Of a stretch of DNA of 64,000 nt, positions 24,601 through 35,934 are shown piece by piece. The DNA is from Archivesica marissinica (Eukaryota > Mollusca > Bivalvia > Venerida > Vesicomyidae). Below the pieces are notes generated by a model. It saw only the letters and a list, made by a program, of their open reading frames with translations, made no database searches and was not told the origin of the DNA. A program made the position numbers and the translations under genes. The stretch's first letter is position 1; each line of letters opens with the position of its first letter. The stretch is from positions 43,969,485-44,033,484 of the forward strand of contig CM026401.1 in assembly GCA_014843695.1 (NCBI GenBank), written 5' to 3'.

Positions 24601-27600
24601 AGTTTCTGGAAATGTAACTGTGGTATTCTATCTCCATCAAGCATAGAAGGTGATCTGGAATACCTAACTTTATTTTTTTCTAGTACATTGACAGTTTTGT
24701 GGATATGAATGTAACTTACAGAATGTAATTAAAACATCCTGAGAGATGGAGGCGTTCATTTATGTGCAGAACCTTGGGTCAAATGTATGATTTGAAATAC
24801 AACATTTTTGGAAATGTAAAGACATCATTCTGGGCTAACGAAGTTCATGTACAACATTTATGTACAAGGTGCCATAAGTGATTTACATGCAGCAGATGCT
24901 AGGTATCACGTCAAGTGCAATTCTAACTTTTTGTCTAAGTATCCGCTACACCGCCATCAACTATTTCATATACAGGCATTGACCCAGTCTTTGAGTACGT
25001 TGTAATTCTGTTATCCGATGACAAATCTCGAATTTGGAATTCGTTAGAATTGCATGAACTCTGTTCAACTGAGACTTACCGAAAGTTAGCTTGCAGAGGG
25101 TTAATGCAAAGATTGTCTGAACGATTTTATGATGATTTGCTAATAGTATCAGCGAATGGCATATTGAGGTCTTTAAAAGTAAGGCACCAGCATCACTAAT
25201 AGTAGGTGCTAATTCTGATAAAAGCGAAAACCATTATCAAAGTCAAACGACATTTCAAAGAAACATTAGAAAACTATGATGATTAAGTGATTGAGGAGTC
25301 TAGAAGTGATACAATGATGGAATTCTTTCCTACAAGTTGCAAGTAGCCCTCAGTGTTTTCAAGGTTGGAAACCAAATGTATAGTTTTAGTGTCACTTGTA
25401 GTTACAGTACAGACATAATGGGTCAAACATGGTGTCATCACAATTCATAGCAGATATCCATCGCAACTTCATCGCGTAGTAAAAATAATTGTTACCTGGC
25501 AAATAACAACATCATCTCAATATCACGACAGACTCCTTGTTGTCAAACCTGTGGATTTTTAATTGTTTAGTACAATAAGGAAAATACGTGTTGATTATAC
25601 TTGTTTGCAAACATAATGCCAGTCAATTATCTCGATAGATACATTTTTTGTAGCCTGCAGTTTCTCTGGATCATAAACATTGGCCAAACCATGTACAATG
25701 AAATATAAGTTTGATTAGCTCAAACAATGGTGGCTCTCAAATTCAATAATGGGTCCATCAATTAGCATGCCGTACTCAATTAGTAACACATGTATTTGAT
25801 TGAACAAATGTGTCATCACATATGCCTTTATTCATTATTAAGTGTTCACACCTCCGAAAATACTACGGTATGTTCGAATACGATGTACATTGCCATCCCT
25901 AATTTAAACTAAAAATGTGTTACTGACCATTGCATAATGCCAGTAAGATTCCGAACCGATTCCTCATTTATACGCACAATATTAAGTAATGTACATGTGT
26001 GTATAATCGACATTCTGACAACGACACATTGCATCATACCCACAAATAGAACTGCCAGTCCGTATTTTCCGCGGTATGTCATTTCGACTACGTAAAAAGC
26101 ATCACATGACACTTCTCAATTAGAAATGTGGAAATTATCAACAAAACATAAACATATTGTTGTTGCAAGTATAGTCCTTGGAGCTGTTTGTGATCACCGC
26201 ATCATTCTGTTGACCAGAATACTTTAAAGTGCCGACAGTCGTTGTCTTGATTAGTATTGTTCAGGGCTCGACAAATCCACTCGTCCGCTCGTATTTACGA
26301 GTGACTTTTTGATCTGGACGAGTAGAAATTCCAAGTCGCTTGCCCAGTCGGACGAGTGAAAATTTCAGCTAAATATCCAATATAAATCGAAGGAACAAAA
26401 TAAAAAGGCGTGATAATGGGAAATCACCGAGGATATTTTAATGTGTTTATGCTGCCACATAATTGCATTTATTAATAAATTAAAGTGCAATTCTGACGAT
26501 TTTTAATTTTCCTAAAATACATGGGACGAGTGATAGTCCAATCTGGACGAGTGGAACAGTGGCATCACTCGCCCAGTAGGACGAGTAAGAAATTAAAAAT
26601 TTGTCGAGGCCTGTTGTTCACAGGGATTCGGTGTGTCAAAGCAGATATAAATAGCATAAAATGTTACAGATGGCGTATGTGACATTTAACACATCTACAT
26701 ACATGATCCAGGATAGATCTACAGCCGTTCTGTTCTGTACTACTTCAATTAACACCTATGGTCGAACACAATTGGCCGAGTGTCCAGATCCACGTGTCAC
26801 ACAAATGTTTTCTCACCTTTCATTGATTGGATTGACAACTCTTTTGATTGGTACACTTGTATAATTTACACGTCGTGAAATTGGCAATTATTATTCTATT
26901 TCAACCACGGTGGCTTATTTATCCATAGTTTAAATTGGTATTAAACGTAATTATGTATAGAACAAACATATTACACACTTATTAAGCTAACGATGCCTAG
27001 CTACAGCATTTTAATATAAACAACCAATTTTGGCGTCTCTTCATCAATACTTGATTTAACCATGTCAAAACCAAATCCTACTGTTCTTAATGCCGAGCAA
27101 CTTAACGAAGGACCCGGCAACGGGGGGATACTTAAGTCGGCTTACGGAAAACAGGGTGAAGTCGGCTTACGGAAAACAGGGTGCAAAACGGAAATTAGAC
27201 CAAAAAAGCTTGGAGACGAAATATCATGTCTGAGTATATGTAGATTTAAACCACTCATCACTGAATTGCATAACATGTATAGAACCAAATAAATATAAAA
27301 ACTTAAAAATGTTGTCTATATTATTATGAAACACATTCGTATAAACATGGATTCATATCAAACCACGAGAGAAGATATATTGGATGTATTGCATAAACCA
27401 TCAAATAACAGTAAGCTACCAATACACAATTTAATTTGTCAATATTATGGGTCAACCCACACAACTATCGTTGACTCGAACCATTATTCACGGACCCATC
27501 GAGTTCGAGGCAATGAAGCGATTGTTCGGCAGTAACAAGTTGAAGTATAAGGGAAGTAACCGCTAAAATTACAACAGGTGCGTGTCTAAAAATAGATATG

Positions 27601-30600
27601 GAATTTCGTATTTTTTTGTAGAAAATTGATTTTGCTACACAAGTGCACACTAACTTGACGAGATAATGCCATAGCCAGTCAATTGCATAGATACATGCAG
27701 CTCTGACATATATACACGTACACGGTCAACCCGTACCCTAGTCAACTTGGCTTTCGGCTCTCGTCTTAACGCCGTAGTACCTTACCGTTGTATGTGGCCA
27801 TTTTTTATTTTAATGGCTGACCCGCACTTCAAATATCAATAAACTTTACTTTACAATAAAAGCCTTATTTTAAAAATGATAAAAACACAAATTTATGGGG
27901 AGGGTGTGTCTCACACATATTAGAATGACATGGGGGCTGTCTGATTTTGGCCTGGGCCGATTTGGTTTTGATCATTTTAGAAGCCCTGATAAATATTACG
28001 AATAATTCATTAAAATAGTTGTAAATCAGCTGATCTTATATCTCACAAATTCTGGATTTGGTCAATTGCAAACTTCTTATAAGCGGATACTGAACGTTAA
28101 CCCAAAATAACCGAGGTAAAAATTAGCTATTTAGCATTAAATTGGCGACTACCATTTTTTTGGATGATTGAGCTTATTTGTCCCCCATATTCCCTTTTTA
28201 TTGAAATTTGTTATCACATTAGAAATGTTCTTTAATTATAATATTTATAATAAAATATAATTAGCATGCTTTTTATATTTCATTCAAGCACATTTATTTT
28301 AGATAAAATCATATATCATTTGTATGAATATTATGCAATAGTAAATAAAAACAAATTGAGCCAACTTTTAGGTAGTTATTGTCGTATTGACAAATGTATA
28401 GATATTTACATGCTGTAAATACGAGAACGGATGTAATTCTATTCTTGAAGGCCAGCTCATATGTTATGTAGTAGACATGTCAAATGTCACCTGCGCCGCC
28501 ATCTATTTGCAGAATAAACTCCCATATAAGCATATACAGGTTAAAGTGACATGAATGGCCCAAAATGGCATTGCCTTTTGTTAAACAGATATTTATAAAC
28601 ATTGAACCATCATGTGGAACAGTTTTTTCACAGGGTAACAATTATTATTCTCTGCTTATGCTTAGGCTGTATTACTCAATTTGTAGCACACGAAAGGAAA
28701 GATAATGTAATTATGAGAAAGCTGTCAACAATCTAGGTTTCACTTGTGGGTGGGGTATGGCATCATCATGAAACAATTCCCTCTCGCATTCATTTTCCGA
28801 GCTATCAGACTCACTTTCGGATGACAAAGAAGACAGATCAGTCAGAATCGTTAAATTATATAACCTCATTTGTTCGCAGATTTTTACGTTGTGGTATGAT
28901 TTTTCATCAAAATATTCTTGCTTTCTTTGCTCTTTTTTTCTTATAGGAAATAGAGGAATACTAAATGTTATATATGAAAATGCAGCTTATATCATGAGCA
29001 AAACAACCAAGAGGATTTGCTTCCTTTAAATTGTTAAAATCAAGAATGAAAGTGACACACCTCCTGGTTTCGACTTTAGTCATGAGGCACTGTATGGTAA
29101 ATTCGACTAGAGTTGCGATTGGCACCAAAATTGTTAAGCAAACCTTTTGTCGAGTTAATATTGTATTTAGCTATATCTATGATAAGGTACAGACTTGAAG
29201 TTTTCTTGAGCCAATGACTCAGTTAGTGAATGCCAGAGCAAGCCCTTGGTATGTCCAACATTGTCTAAACAAACTAAAGTCAGACATGATTTACCAGACC
29301 GGTCAAACTGTCTGCAGGGTTCATTCTAGGTCAGAATTTTTGGGAGAAGTGAGGAAGCGTGCGGTCGCGTCCTTAAATGGTGTTATTTAATCAATTTCAA
29401 CAAAATATGGTTAAAATGCACAGTATGACCATTAAATACAACATTTTAATAGGAGTGCTTTATAATGGGCAAGTGTATCTTATTGGCCAAAATATTGAAT
29501 GAAAATTGTAAAAAACAAAAAAACTAACCCTCTTAGATGCTTTAAATGCCAGAAGTATGGTCATCATGAGGATAGGTGTCGGAACGAGTCTGTATACTCT
29601 AAGTGTGCTGAGACTGCTCCACAACATCAAGAGAACAACTGCCCCAACACAAATAAATGCGCCATCATATATCCAATTCTAAAGACTGTGTCTCCTGGAA
29701 AAAAGAAAAAGAAATAGTTAAGATCAAATATTCGGAAAACATTTCATTCCAGGATGCAAGAAAGATTTATGAATCTCGATACAAATCCGAAAATCAGCCA
29801 AGCTATGCAAGTGTTGCTAAAACAGCTTCTGTTGAATGCAAAACTTGCAAAAACTTGTTAACCAAACTTTGCAAAATCTTTCCAGACAAAAAAACAGAAA
29901 TAATGCAGTTATTCCCTGGTTCTGATAGTTCTTCTCATCTTGACCAGCTTACAAATCAAAATACACCACAAACACCTAAACCTACGCTTACAAATCAAAA
30001 TACACCACAAACACCTAAACCTACAGCAGACAAACAAAAACAAGCAAAAACAAACATACACAAGAATCCAACAACAAAAAACACTCGAAACAACAATACA
30101 CAAGAAAAACACATTCAACCAAAAACAACATCAACTTCATCAAAACCAATACCTACTAAAAGAGAATCTACAGCTCAACAAGCATCAACTTCAACAAAAA
30201 AGCAATCTGCTGTCACTTCCAGACAGCAGAAAAATAAACATATACAATCAGATAAACAATCAGATAAACACACAGTGTCCAGTCCAGTGTCTACAAGCAA
30301 TAGATACTCGGATTTGGACACGGACGATGACAATCTGGAGGGCGAGGCATCAGACTCGGACAAGTCCGAGTCTATGACCTGGCAAGATGGCGAGGGTGGC
30401 TGGAACAAGAACCTCCAGTCGTTGCAGGATGCCACTTAATATATTTTTAACTTTATATTTTATCTATGTATAATAATTATGTAAATATCGGTATAGTATT
30501 TTTAATATTTCACATTCATGGCTTGTCACAAGATGATGCACCAGAATGTATCCCATGCAATACTCTATACACGGTGGAGCATATCTTAATACACTGTGTT

Positions 30601-33600
30601 GACCTTCAACCAATCCGGTTGCAGTACTACAATGTGGACAACATTAAAACACTCTTCGACTCTATCAGAGTAGAGTCCATCATATCATTTATCAAGGCAA
30701 TAGGAATTTATAATAAGCTGTGATATCAATTGTTAATCATGCCTTTGTAGTAATCATTCATTCATATATTACCTGTAATTAATCTTACGTCTTTATAACT
30801 TCTTAGTATTAATTTTTACGTAATGCATATACTTATATAGAATTTTATTTCATACACTCGACAATAAACATAACTTTAATGCGCGCTACATGACCTTAGA
30901 TGTCGATGCGCCGTAAAACACCATTCATTCATTCATTTGAACAGCAAACAACATAGATTTTGATCAGGCATGGCGTTACGCCGCCGCTGATATGTACCAA
31001 TGTTGTTTGCAAAAGTGATTTCATTACTCAGTGTGTAAAGAGTTAATGGGCTATAGGGGATTTAAATGTATACAGATGAATTAAAATGGTATTTTAAGCA
31101 TTTATTGGACAAAGTTGATTTTTATTAACAATTGTACAAGGGCTCTCATATTTCAATGTTTGGGAATATGAATCAAACTAACATTGGAAATTTAATAACA
31201 CATATGAAGGAAACATGGTGTACTTAGCTTGTAAGGGTGTGGCAATGTAACACAATAACTAAACATGATTCTATTATATGGTTTTGGTCCTTCGCTTAAA
31301 TATACTTCTGTAGGTATAGCCCCTATTAACCAAAGGGCAGTGATAAATAAACATAGCCAATAAACCCTAGAGATCGGTATAATAAGTAGGGGACAACACT
31401 TCTTCACATGTTTATTTTATGCTTTATTCCCTAGATTACATTATTTGTTTGATTTCAGGCAAAGCAAAAGTACCGGACAATGCTGAAACAACTTCAGGAA
31501 AGCTGATAATAACATTCACAGAGATTTATCCAGATACAACAACTGTTACATCAGTGACGTGTGATAGCACGGTAGGTCATGGTTGGATTTGCATACCATA
31601 CATACTCGCATATTAGACAAGTGTTTTTACCACCAGATTATTGCTTCAAAGTGTCTTCCTGTCTTCTAAGTGCTAGTGCTAAAATAAAAAAATAAATAAA
31701 TAAGTTAAAACTTTAAAAATGTGTTAAATGGTATCGATAATTACGTTTTAAGAAAAGAATGCATTCTTACACTGATAATTTCTTCAACTTGCACTGGCCA
31801 AACATGCAATTTATACATGAGCTCGTGTCTATTTTATCAACCTGTCTCATATGCTAGTGCATGCCAAAACCTAGCCTATTAATAGGATTAATGCGAGTCA
31901 ATAATTACACAGACAATCCCCCAATTTTCCCCAGGCATTGTTGATATGATCAGAAACTCAATACGGCCCAATTAATAGTCTCGGTGTTAAAATATATTTA
32001 TTTGACTGACTGTTCCCAGGCTAGCCAAAACCCACAGATTTTAGGAGCTAAATAAGAGGGGTCATATAATAGGTGAGACGGTAAATCACATATTGTCATT
32101 CTTGGGATCGGCACAAAGTACAAAAGCTGTGCAGTAATTAAAGTCCCAATTTTTATTTTGTGATGCTGTACTGCGCAATAAATCCCGCAACACTATTATT
32201 AGTTAATATAATTATGCACATCATAAATCTAGCACAAATACATGTTGTATTCTTCAGAGGGATGTACACGATCTTGTATCACATCGGACATTTTCACAAT
32301 CCGTATTATAGCTACTGAAATAGACATTATAGAAGGAAAATGACTCCATCCCATCAAGGGGTTTGACATCTAAGGAAGATTAAGAGGATGTTTGTGTTTC
32401 TTTTCAGTGTATGCAGATCAAATTATATTTCACCGAATGAACATTGAAAGCATTATTATCACAACTGGCGCTAGCTTTCTACATGTGTATGTTCATAAGT
32501 GAAATATTATTCGATCATTCATTTAAGCAAACAAATATTGATTTAATTTTAGTCTGAAAAGTGTGTTTATGAACATAGTGTTTAGACGACCAAAAATGAT
32601 GTCTTAATAGACGTCACTGACAGCTTCAGTCTGAAAGAGTTCAAGTTGATAACATTTCAACAGATAGCGTTTGCAAAGAATAAAATAATGGTAGATATAA
32701 TTATGACATCGATTATGATTTTCTTGTAGACGATAACAATTATTTGCAGAAATCATGAAATGTGTTTATATAGGGAAAGCCATGGCACTGTCAGGGTTGT
32801 ACAGTCTATAGATAAATGTACATGAAAAAGAACATAAAACTTACAAATGAAATATCATAATTTACATTACTATGGCAATTATTTTTGTTGGTAAACTAAT
32901 GTGAGTAATTTTCGCAGATGCTGCTTTTTTTGGACTGGTTTAATCCGATTTGTTTAATAACATCATTGATTATACTATGTGTAATTGGCCTGACTATCTT
33001 AGTTGGTAGCACATTTATTTTCATATCAAACCTTAAATAATCTTAAAATACAAAGTTTGTGAGACTATGTTCATTATAACATAAACATATTTTCTTCTTT
33101 TAATACCTAAATACTCTCTTGTTCCTAATTAAATGATATCAATGGAATAACACACATTTTAGTTCTCACTGCCCCTTACATATGTGGTATCTAGCCACTG
33201 CATGCTGAAATGTTGTCAAAGCGAACATTTTCAGGCTAAAGGTGACGTGATTTGTGACATCTATTATGACGTAATTTTTGGTAGTTAAGCACAACGTTCT
33301 ATCGCCATTTAGCATACGATTGCATCATTTTCTATCAAAAACACTTTTCAGCCTTTATTTGCTTAAGTGAATGATATATTGTGATATAAAGCTTTTAATG
33401 AAATATAATTTGATCATGCATTGAAACAAACATATCCTCTTAAACTTCCTTTATGGGAGTATACAGATCTGATTACTGGGTGTTACATATATAGGACCTT
33501 ACAATCCAGTACTGCAATCCTGTATGTATAAGACGAAATAATCGCCCTAGGGATCGTGAGTTCGCCCATGGTTTGTTTGATGCAATTTCACAGTTTTGTC

Positions 33601-35885
33601 CAGTAAGCTACACTGGCCATTGTAAGCACATCTTCTATTCAAATGTTTTATTTAATGGTCATATTGTGCATTTTAACCCTATTTTGATGTAATTTATTAA
33701 CAACTAATATTTAAGGGCACACTGATGTGACTTCACACTTCTATTGTCCAAAACAATCTGAATTGGGATGAGCCCTGCAAAAGCCTGCTTAATCTTATAC
33801 TTCTGTTTTGAACTTTATCCCAATATTTTCCAGGATTCAAAATCTGGTTAAGTTGAACACATTTAATTGTTACAAGACAGATGATATTTATCTAGTGTCG
33901 TAATACCACAAAGGGAAATAAATCCTTCATAAAGTCCCATACAACTTTTTACTTTGTCCTGATTTTGTTGAATCTAGACACTTACGTGAGTTAAAACTAT
34001 TATTTAACATACTATAAAAAAAACCAACAAAATGTGGCTTAGTTTCAAAATAAACATCATTAAAAACAATTTGTTATTGAATGGCAAATGTTTTGGGGGC
34101 CTATAGAATCAAACTCGTAATTGAGACAATATTAGTACCATGATCATATAGGTGTGGCGTATAGACACAGTAGATATACTTTTCCGGATTTAGCTCCCAT
34201 GCAGGCATGTTATTCCATTACAATTGCATTACAATTACTTTGGAAATCATTCATTGCATTACATTACAAGTTCATTGTGTTTGACAATGTAATGTATTAC
34301 AGTACCATTTCTTAGGTCCCATTGCATTACATTGCACATTACATTAATTTTACCATATTAATTTTATTATATCATTCAATGTTCATTAATGTCTGATTGA
34401 TAATGATATCATATAATGATAACACTAAGGAAAACGTTCATACGATAGAGGCAGTAACGAAATATACAATTGGCAGTAATGTTGGGACAATTGGCAGTAA
34501 TCTTGGGACAATTGGCAGTAATGTTGGGACAATTGGCAGTAATGTTGGGACAATTGGCAGTAATGTTGGGACAATTGGAAGTAATGTTGGGACAATTGGC
34601 AGTAATGTTGGGACAATTGGAAGTAATGTTGGGACAATTGGCAGTAATGTTGGGACAATTGGCAGTAATGTTGGGACAATTGGCAGTAATGTTGGGACAA
34701 TTGGCAGTAATGTTGGGACAATTGGCAGTAATGTTGGGACAATTGGCAGTAATGTTGGGACAATTGGCAGTAATGTTGGGACAATTGGCAGTAATGTTGG
34801 GACAATTGGCAGTAATGTTGGGACAATTGGCAGTAATCTTGGGACAATTGGCAGTAATCTTGGGACAATTGGCAGTACTCTTGGGACAATTGGCAGTAAT
34901 CTTGGGAGCATTTTCTGATATGTCTGAATAAGATCAGAAAAGACGAGGGTTATTGACTGCCAAAATACTATACTATAGGAAAAAGTGACCCGTGGGTCCA
35001 TATTCTATTATAGAATATTGACTCCCCTTATAGAATAATGAACTCCCTCCCCAAAACCTTCAAAAACAATGTTATCAATATCATTTTATTAATAATTGCA
35101 TAATCTATGGGTGGGCCGCCCTGCCATTCCGCTCTAGAAAAAACCCTATTTTGGCAACATTTGGTAGGAATCATCGATGTACAATGCTCTTTCAAAGTTG
35201 TTAAAATGGTGACCATTGCTATGAGGGAGAGAGAAAAGGCAACATTGAATTTAATTATAATTCTTTGATACTTTGCATATTGTTTATTGTGTTTGTTGCC
35301 TGCCCCTGTAACATGTCCCATCCTCCTCAATAGTAAACATCTGAACACCAATAGTCAGTCCCCACACTGACCTTGAATTTGAAATTTGGCAATTTGTTGG
35401 AAAACAATAAAAAGAAATATTTTAATTTGCTGAATATAGTCAATCACTGTTGGAGAGACACCCTTTGTATGATGGCCAGCTATTATTCACCGAAATATTT
35501 TGGTAGCAAGAAATAAAAGCCAAGACATCTACACATCTTTTTCTTAATGAATTGGGAAATTTCCAACTACATGACTGTAACCTGCACAATAAATTACATA
35601 TATTGCTTTTAAATAAGTGTCAATTTTAGCAATAGGAACATCGTTATAGTACCCGTATATACATATAGCTGCAGCATACTGTGGTATAGAAGATATATTA
35701 TGTATGTATCTATTTGTAGAATATTCCTGGAGGCTTAGGAACAACAAGCTCTGCTGGTTTAGGCCTCTTTGACGCAACATGGGTATCAACCTCAGTAGTT
35801 CCAGATTCTGTTAATCAAGCAGCTGAATGTACTGCTACATTGCAGGGTTATACTATTTCGTATGATGTCATCTTCTCAATTGAAG
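12575..35885 (+). CDS. Immunoglobulin-superfamily gene, N-terminal part (4 exons, 3' incomplete)
   Basis: Exons 12575-12636, 14048-14338, 31459-31571 and 35720-35885 join in frame to about 210 residues: a hydrophobic signal peptide, a V-like Ig domain, and a second Ig domain split over two exons. Intron phases are 1, 1, 0, then an open phase-1 donor. The protein is expected to enter the secretory pathway and act as a cell-surface adhesion or recognition molecule; Ig chains of this kind precede transmembrane segments in nephrin- and Kirre-like proteins. No further exon was found before the assembly gap at 40970, so the 3' part is missing. The five Ig exons on the minus strand beyond the gap may be its continuation if the right contig is inverted. 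Domain call firm; nephrin-like identity is inference. Confidence 0.75.
12637..14047. other. Intron 1 of the Ig gene
   Basis: Contains a minus-strand DIRS-like recombinase relic (13050-13760). A motif GGGGCGTAGCTAG near 12686 resembles the end of a DNA element, but no partner end was found. Confidence 0.65.
13050..13760 (-). pseudogene. DIRS-like tyrosine recombinase relic
   Basis: The minus-strand frame 13743-13498 reads TYPGFLAKNQFQSV, then VVIPALPWGEG and TLCPVRVLKEYL, typical of the catalytic domain of DIRS-type recombinases. In a shifted frame around 13395-13340 comes AHEVRALATSW, carrying the HxxR catalytic box, and further on FYLRDTLSHA, the usual end of these proteins. DIRS elements integrate a circular DNA intermediate with this enzyme. 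Frameshifts and a lack of neighbouring RT or gag sequence show it is a fossil. The family call rests on motif order remembered for DIRS recombinases. Confidence 0.6.
14048..14338 (+). CDS. Ig gene exon 2: V-like Ig domain
   Basis: Acceptor ATTTTAG|GTGCG and donor ATCATAA|GTGAGT, 291 nt, phase 1 at both ends, as usual for Ig exons. The domain has TSLSCTYVGF (B-strand Cys), GYSWLKD (core Trp), YLTINNLAVSDEAEYRCDAG (DxAxYxC F-strand Cys) and the G-strand KQPLKII. An open frame starting at 13906 upstream is intron read-through. Confidence 0.85.
15782..15915. repeat. Short tandem repeat, about 35-bp unit
   Basis: Four copies of a unit with CCTGATATATACGTATTTCT and ACGTGTTATCGG; the last two are diverged. 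Confidence 0.85.
17214..18424. mobile_element. Non-autonomous hAT-like element, 1.2 kb
   Basis: Terminal inverted repeats CAGCGTTGGACACTCG (left) and, on the opposite strand, CAGTGTTGGACACTCG (right). CAG-N-G ends are typical of hAT transposons. The flanks are AT-rich (ATATATA and ATATACTT) and do not give a clean 8-bp duplication. Inside are a near-perfect 39-bp palindrome and a GGGGGGCATGCCCCCGG stretch. No transposase frame. Confidence 0.7.
17496..17534. repeat. 39-bp palindrome
   Basis: Arms 17496-17514 and 17516-17534 (CATCGTACTATCTCACATA) pair at 18 of 19 positions around a single G. It lies inside the hAT-like element. Confidence 0.9.
19082..20262 (+). pseudogene. Truncated, decayed member of a multicopy invertebrate family with a C-terminal Cys cluster
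   Basis: A 341-codon frame (19082-20107) begins inside the protein, since a TAA lies in frame just upstream, and reads RVMSILNIGLQNCALERE near its start. A long charged linker follows (TKQKKRNTAENRKQ and acidic repeats). Then comes TTVTCVECRKPRVLYSK and YTCGAP, the start of a probable zinc-binding region. After the in-frame TGA at 20105-20107 the same frame continues with LSCMTSVQIPYYG, and a shifted frame gives GNICSHCGAP and LPICA, so the Cys pairs are spread over a nonsense codon and a frameshift. I recognise the CVEC-KPRVLYS motif from uncharacterised repeated proteins of molluscs and corals, but no function is known to me. Probably mobile-element derived. Confidence 0.6.
20535..20683. 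repeat. 40-bp inverted repeat (foldback)
   Basis: Arms 20535-20574 and 20644-20683 match at 37 of 40 positions (outer part CATGGACCATATCTTTACG). The loop is about 69 bp. Possibly a small foldback element. Confidence 0.85.
22858..23151 (-). mobile_element. tRNA-derived SINE, copy 1
   Basis: On the minus strand the head folds like a tRNA: A-box region TAGCCCAGTGGTAAAACGC, an anticodon arm CTGGACTGGTAATCCAG (loop CTGGTAA, anticodon GGT), and B box GGTTCGATCC. The body contains AGGAGGCGTCGTTCATATGG, and the tail is AATAAACGTAAAA. The body matches 40318-40606 in the opposite orientation. Transcribed by RNA polymerase III if active. Confidence 0.85.
23327..24442 (-). mobile_element. TA-flanked MITE family, copy 1 (truncated)
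   Basis: In inverse orientation this matches the 38617-39823 and 57003-57921 elements over most of their length. The CAGTCAAACCTCTCC end is intact at 24442 followed by TA. The other end is truncated: sequence starts within the CGACACCCTCTTTATA subterminal part. Confidence 0.75.
24443..25290 (+). pseudogene. N-terminal relic of the GCDT multicopy family
   Basis: Plus-strand fragments in shifting frames: FQHTDQLTIDTHRECVSTY (about 24530-24590), then AISDLHAADARYHVKCNSNF (about 24870-24930), then DPVFEYVVILLSDDKSR and LMQRLSERFYDDLLIVSANG (about 24980-25180). The DLHAADARYH and LSERF--DLLIVSANG blocks are what I recall from the N-terminal half of the same family as the 4688-7404 gene, which lacks this half. 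Multiple stops and frameshifts. It starts directly beside the TA-flanked MITE end. Confidence 0.55.
26262..26613. mobile_element. hAT-like MITE, 352 bp
   Basis: Ends CAGGGCTCGACAAATCC and, in inverse, CAGGCCTCGACAAATTT. Inside are repeated GGACGAGTG motifs in both orientations. The flanks share only TTGTT, so the target duplication is unclear. Confidence 0.75.
26740..27533 (+). mobile_element. Interrupted, decayed copy of the pogo-like MITE at 56120
   Basis: 26750-26860 matches 56310-56400 (shared GTCGAACACAATT and CACGTGTCACACAAA-like parts) and 27465-27533 matches 56405-56479 (shared GACTCGAACCATT and CACGGACCCATC). About 600 bp of unrelated sequence separates the two halves. Confidence 0.5.
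27465..27870. other. Possible 3' end of a retroelement
   Basis: 27715-27860 ends in a run with TATCAATAAACTTTACTTTAC, like the tail of a LINE or SINE. No coding part recognised. Confidence 0.25.
29499..30439 (+). pseudogene. LINE ORF1 (gag-like, CCHC zinc knuckle), frameshifted
   Basis: The first frame gives NPLRCFKCQKYGHHEDRC, a C-x2-C-x4-H-x4-C knuckle, then a degraded second knuckle (YSKCAETAPQHQENNC, first Cys lost). A frameshift near 29670 moves to the 29657-30439 frame: SKDCVSWKKEKEIVKIKY and ISFQDARKIYESRY, typical of Jockey-type ORF1 proteins that coat the element RNA. A Ser/Thr/Lys/Gln-rich low-complexity tail with acidic end follows, containing a duplicated TNQNTPQTPKPT block. Confidence 0.75.
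30466..30723 (+). pseudogene. C-terminal remnant of LINE ORF2
   Basis: Reads HGLSQDDAPECIPCNTLY, then TVEHILIHCVDLQPIR and IKAIGIYNKL before the stop. This is the Cys/His motif region (CxxC...H..C) and end usual for Jockey-type pol proteins. Everything N-terminal to it is deleted. Confidence 0.75.
31459..31571 (+). CDS. Ig gene exon 3: first half of Ig domain 2
   Basis: Acceptor GATTTCAG|GC and donor AGCACG|GTAGGT; phase 1 in, phase 0 out, 113 nt. It encodes KAKVPDNAETTSGKLIITF and TSVTCDST, giving the B-strand Cys. The split within the Ig domain is supported by exact in-frame joining to exon 4. Confidence 0.75.
34190..34375. repeat. Degenerate TTACATT-rich repeat
   Basis: Irregular repeats of GCATTACATTACA type within intron 3. 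No further structure seen. Confidence 0.5.
34466..34913. repeat. 21-bp minisatellite open in several frames
   Basis: About 21 units of AATTGGCAGTAATGTTGGGAC, nearly uniform, in intron 3. Because 21 is a multiple of 3, two plus-strand and at least two minus-strand frames stay open (up to 187 codons), giving peptides such as GTIGSNV repeats. I regard these as artefacts. Confidence 0.95.
35720..35885 (+). CDS. Ig gene exon 4: second half of Ig domain 2
   Basis: Acceptor TTTGTAG|AAT and donor GAAG|GTAATT; phase 0 in, phase 1 out, 166 nt. It encodes NIPGGLGTTSSAGLGLFDATW and NQAAECTATLQ, then the G-strand YDVIFSIE. It supplies the second Cys of the domain. The open phase-1 end would join directly to a phase-1 Ig exon. 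Confidence 0.75.
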
Positions 35886-35934
35886 GTAATTAACACTCCT
35901 TGTTTGCTCAAGGCGAGCTATAAGCATAGGTAGG

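Larger units (their letters stand above)
29490..30945 (+). mobile_element. Jockey-like LINE with internal deletion
   Basis: Contains a 5'-truncated ORF1 (zinc knuckle and downstream region, 29499-30439). It is followed after only about 30 bp by the last part of ORF2 (30466-30723) and a 3' UTR ending in ATGCGCCGTAAAACACC and an (ATTC)n tail at about 30944. The endonuclease and reverse transcriptase that should lie between are absent. Confidence 0.75.
14339..31458. other. Intron 2 of the Ig gene (17 kb)
   Basis: Densely filled with mobile DNA: a short tandem repeat at 15782, a hAT-like element at 17214, two multicopy-family relics (19082 and 24443), SINE, MITE and LINE copies. 14692 shows a hAT-like end (CAGGGGTGGTGAAAT) without a found partner. 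Between these the sequence is AT-rich and featureless, including 16000-17200, 20700-22850 and 28000-29480. Confidence 0.7.
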
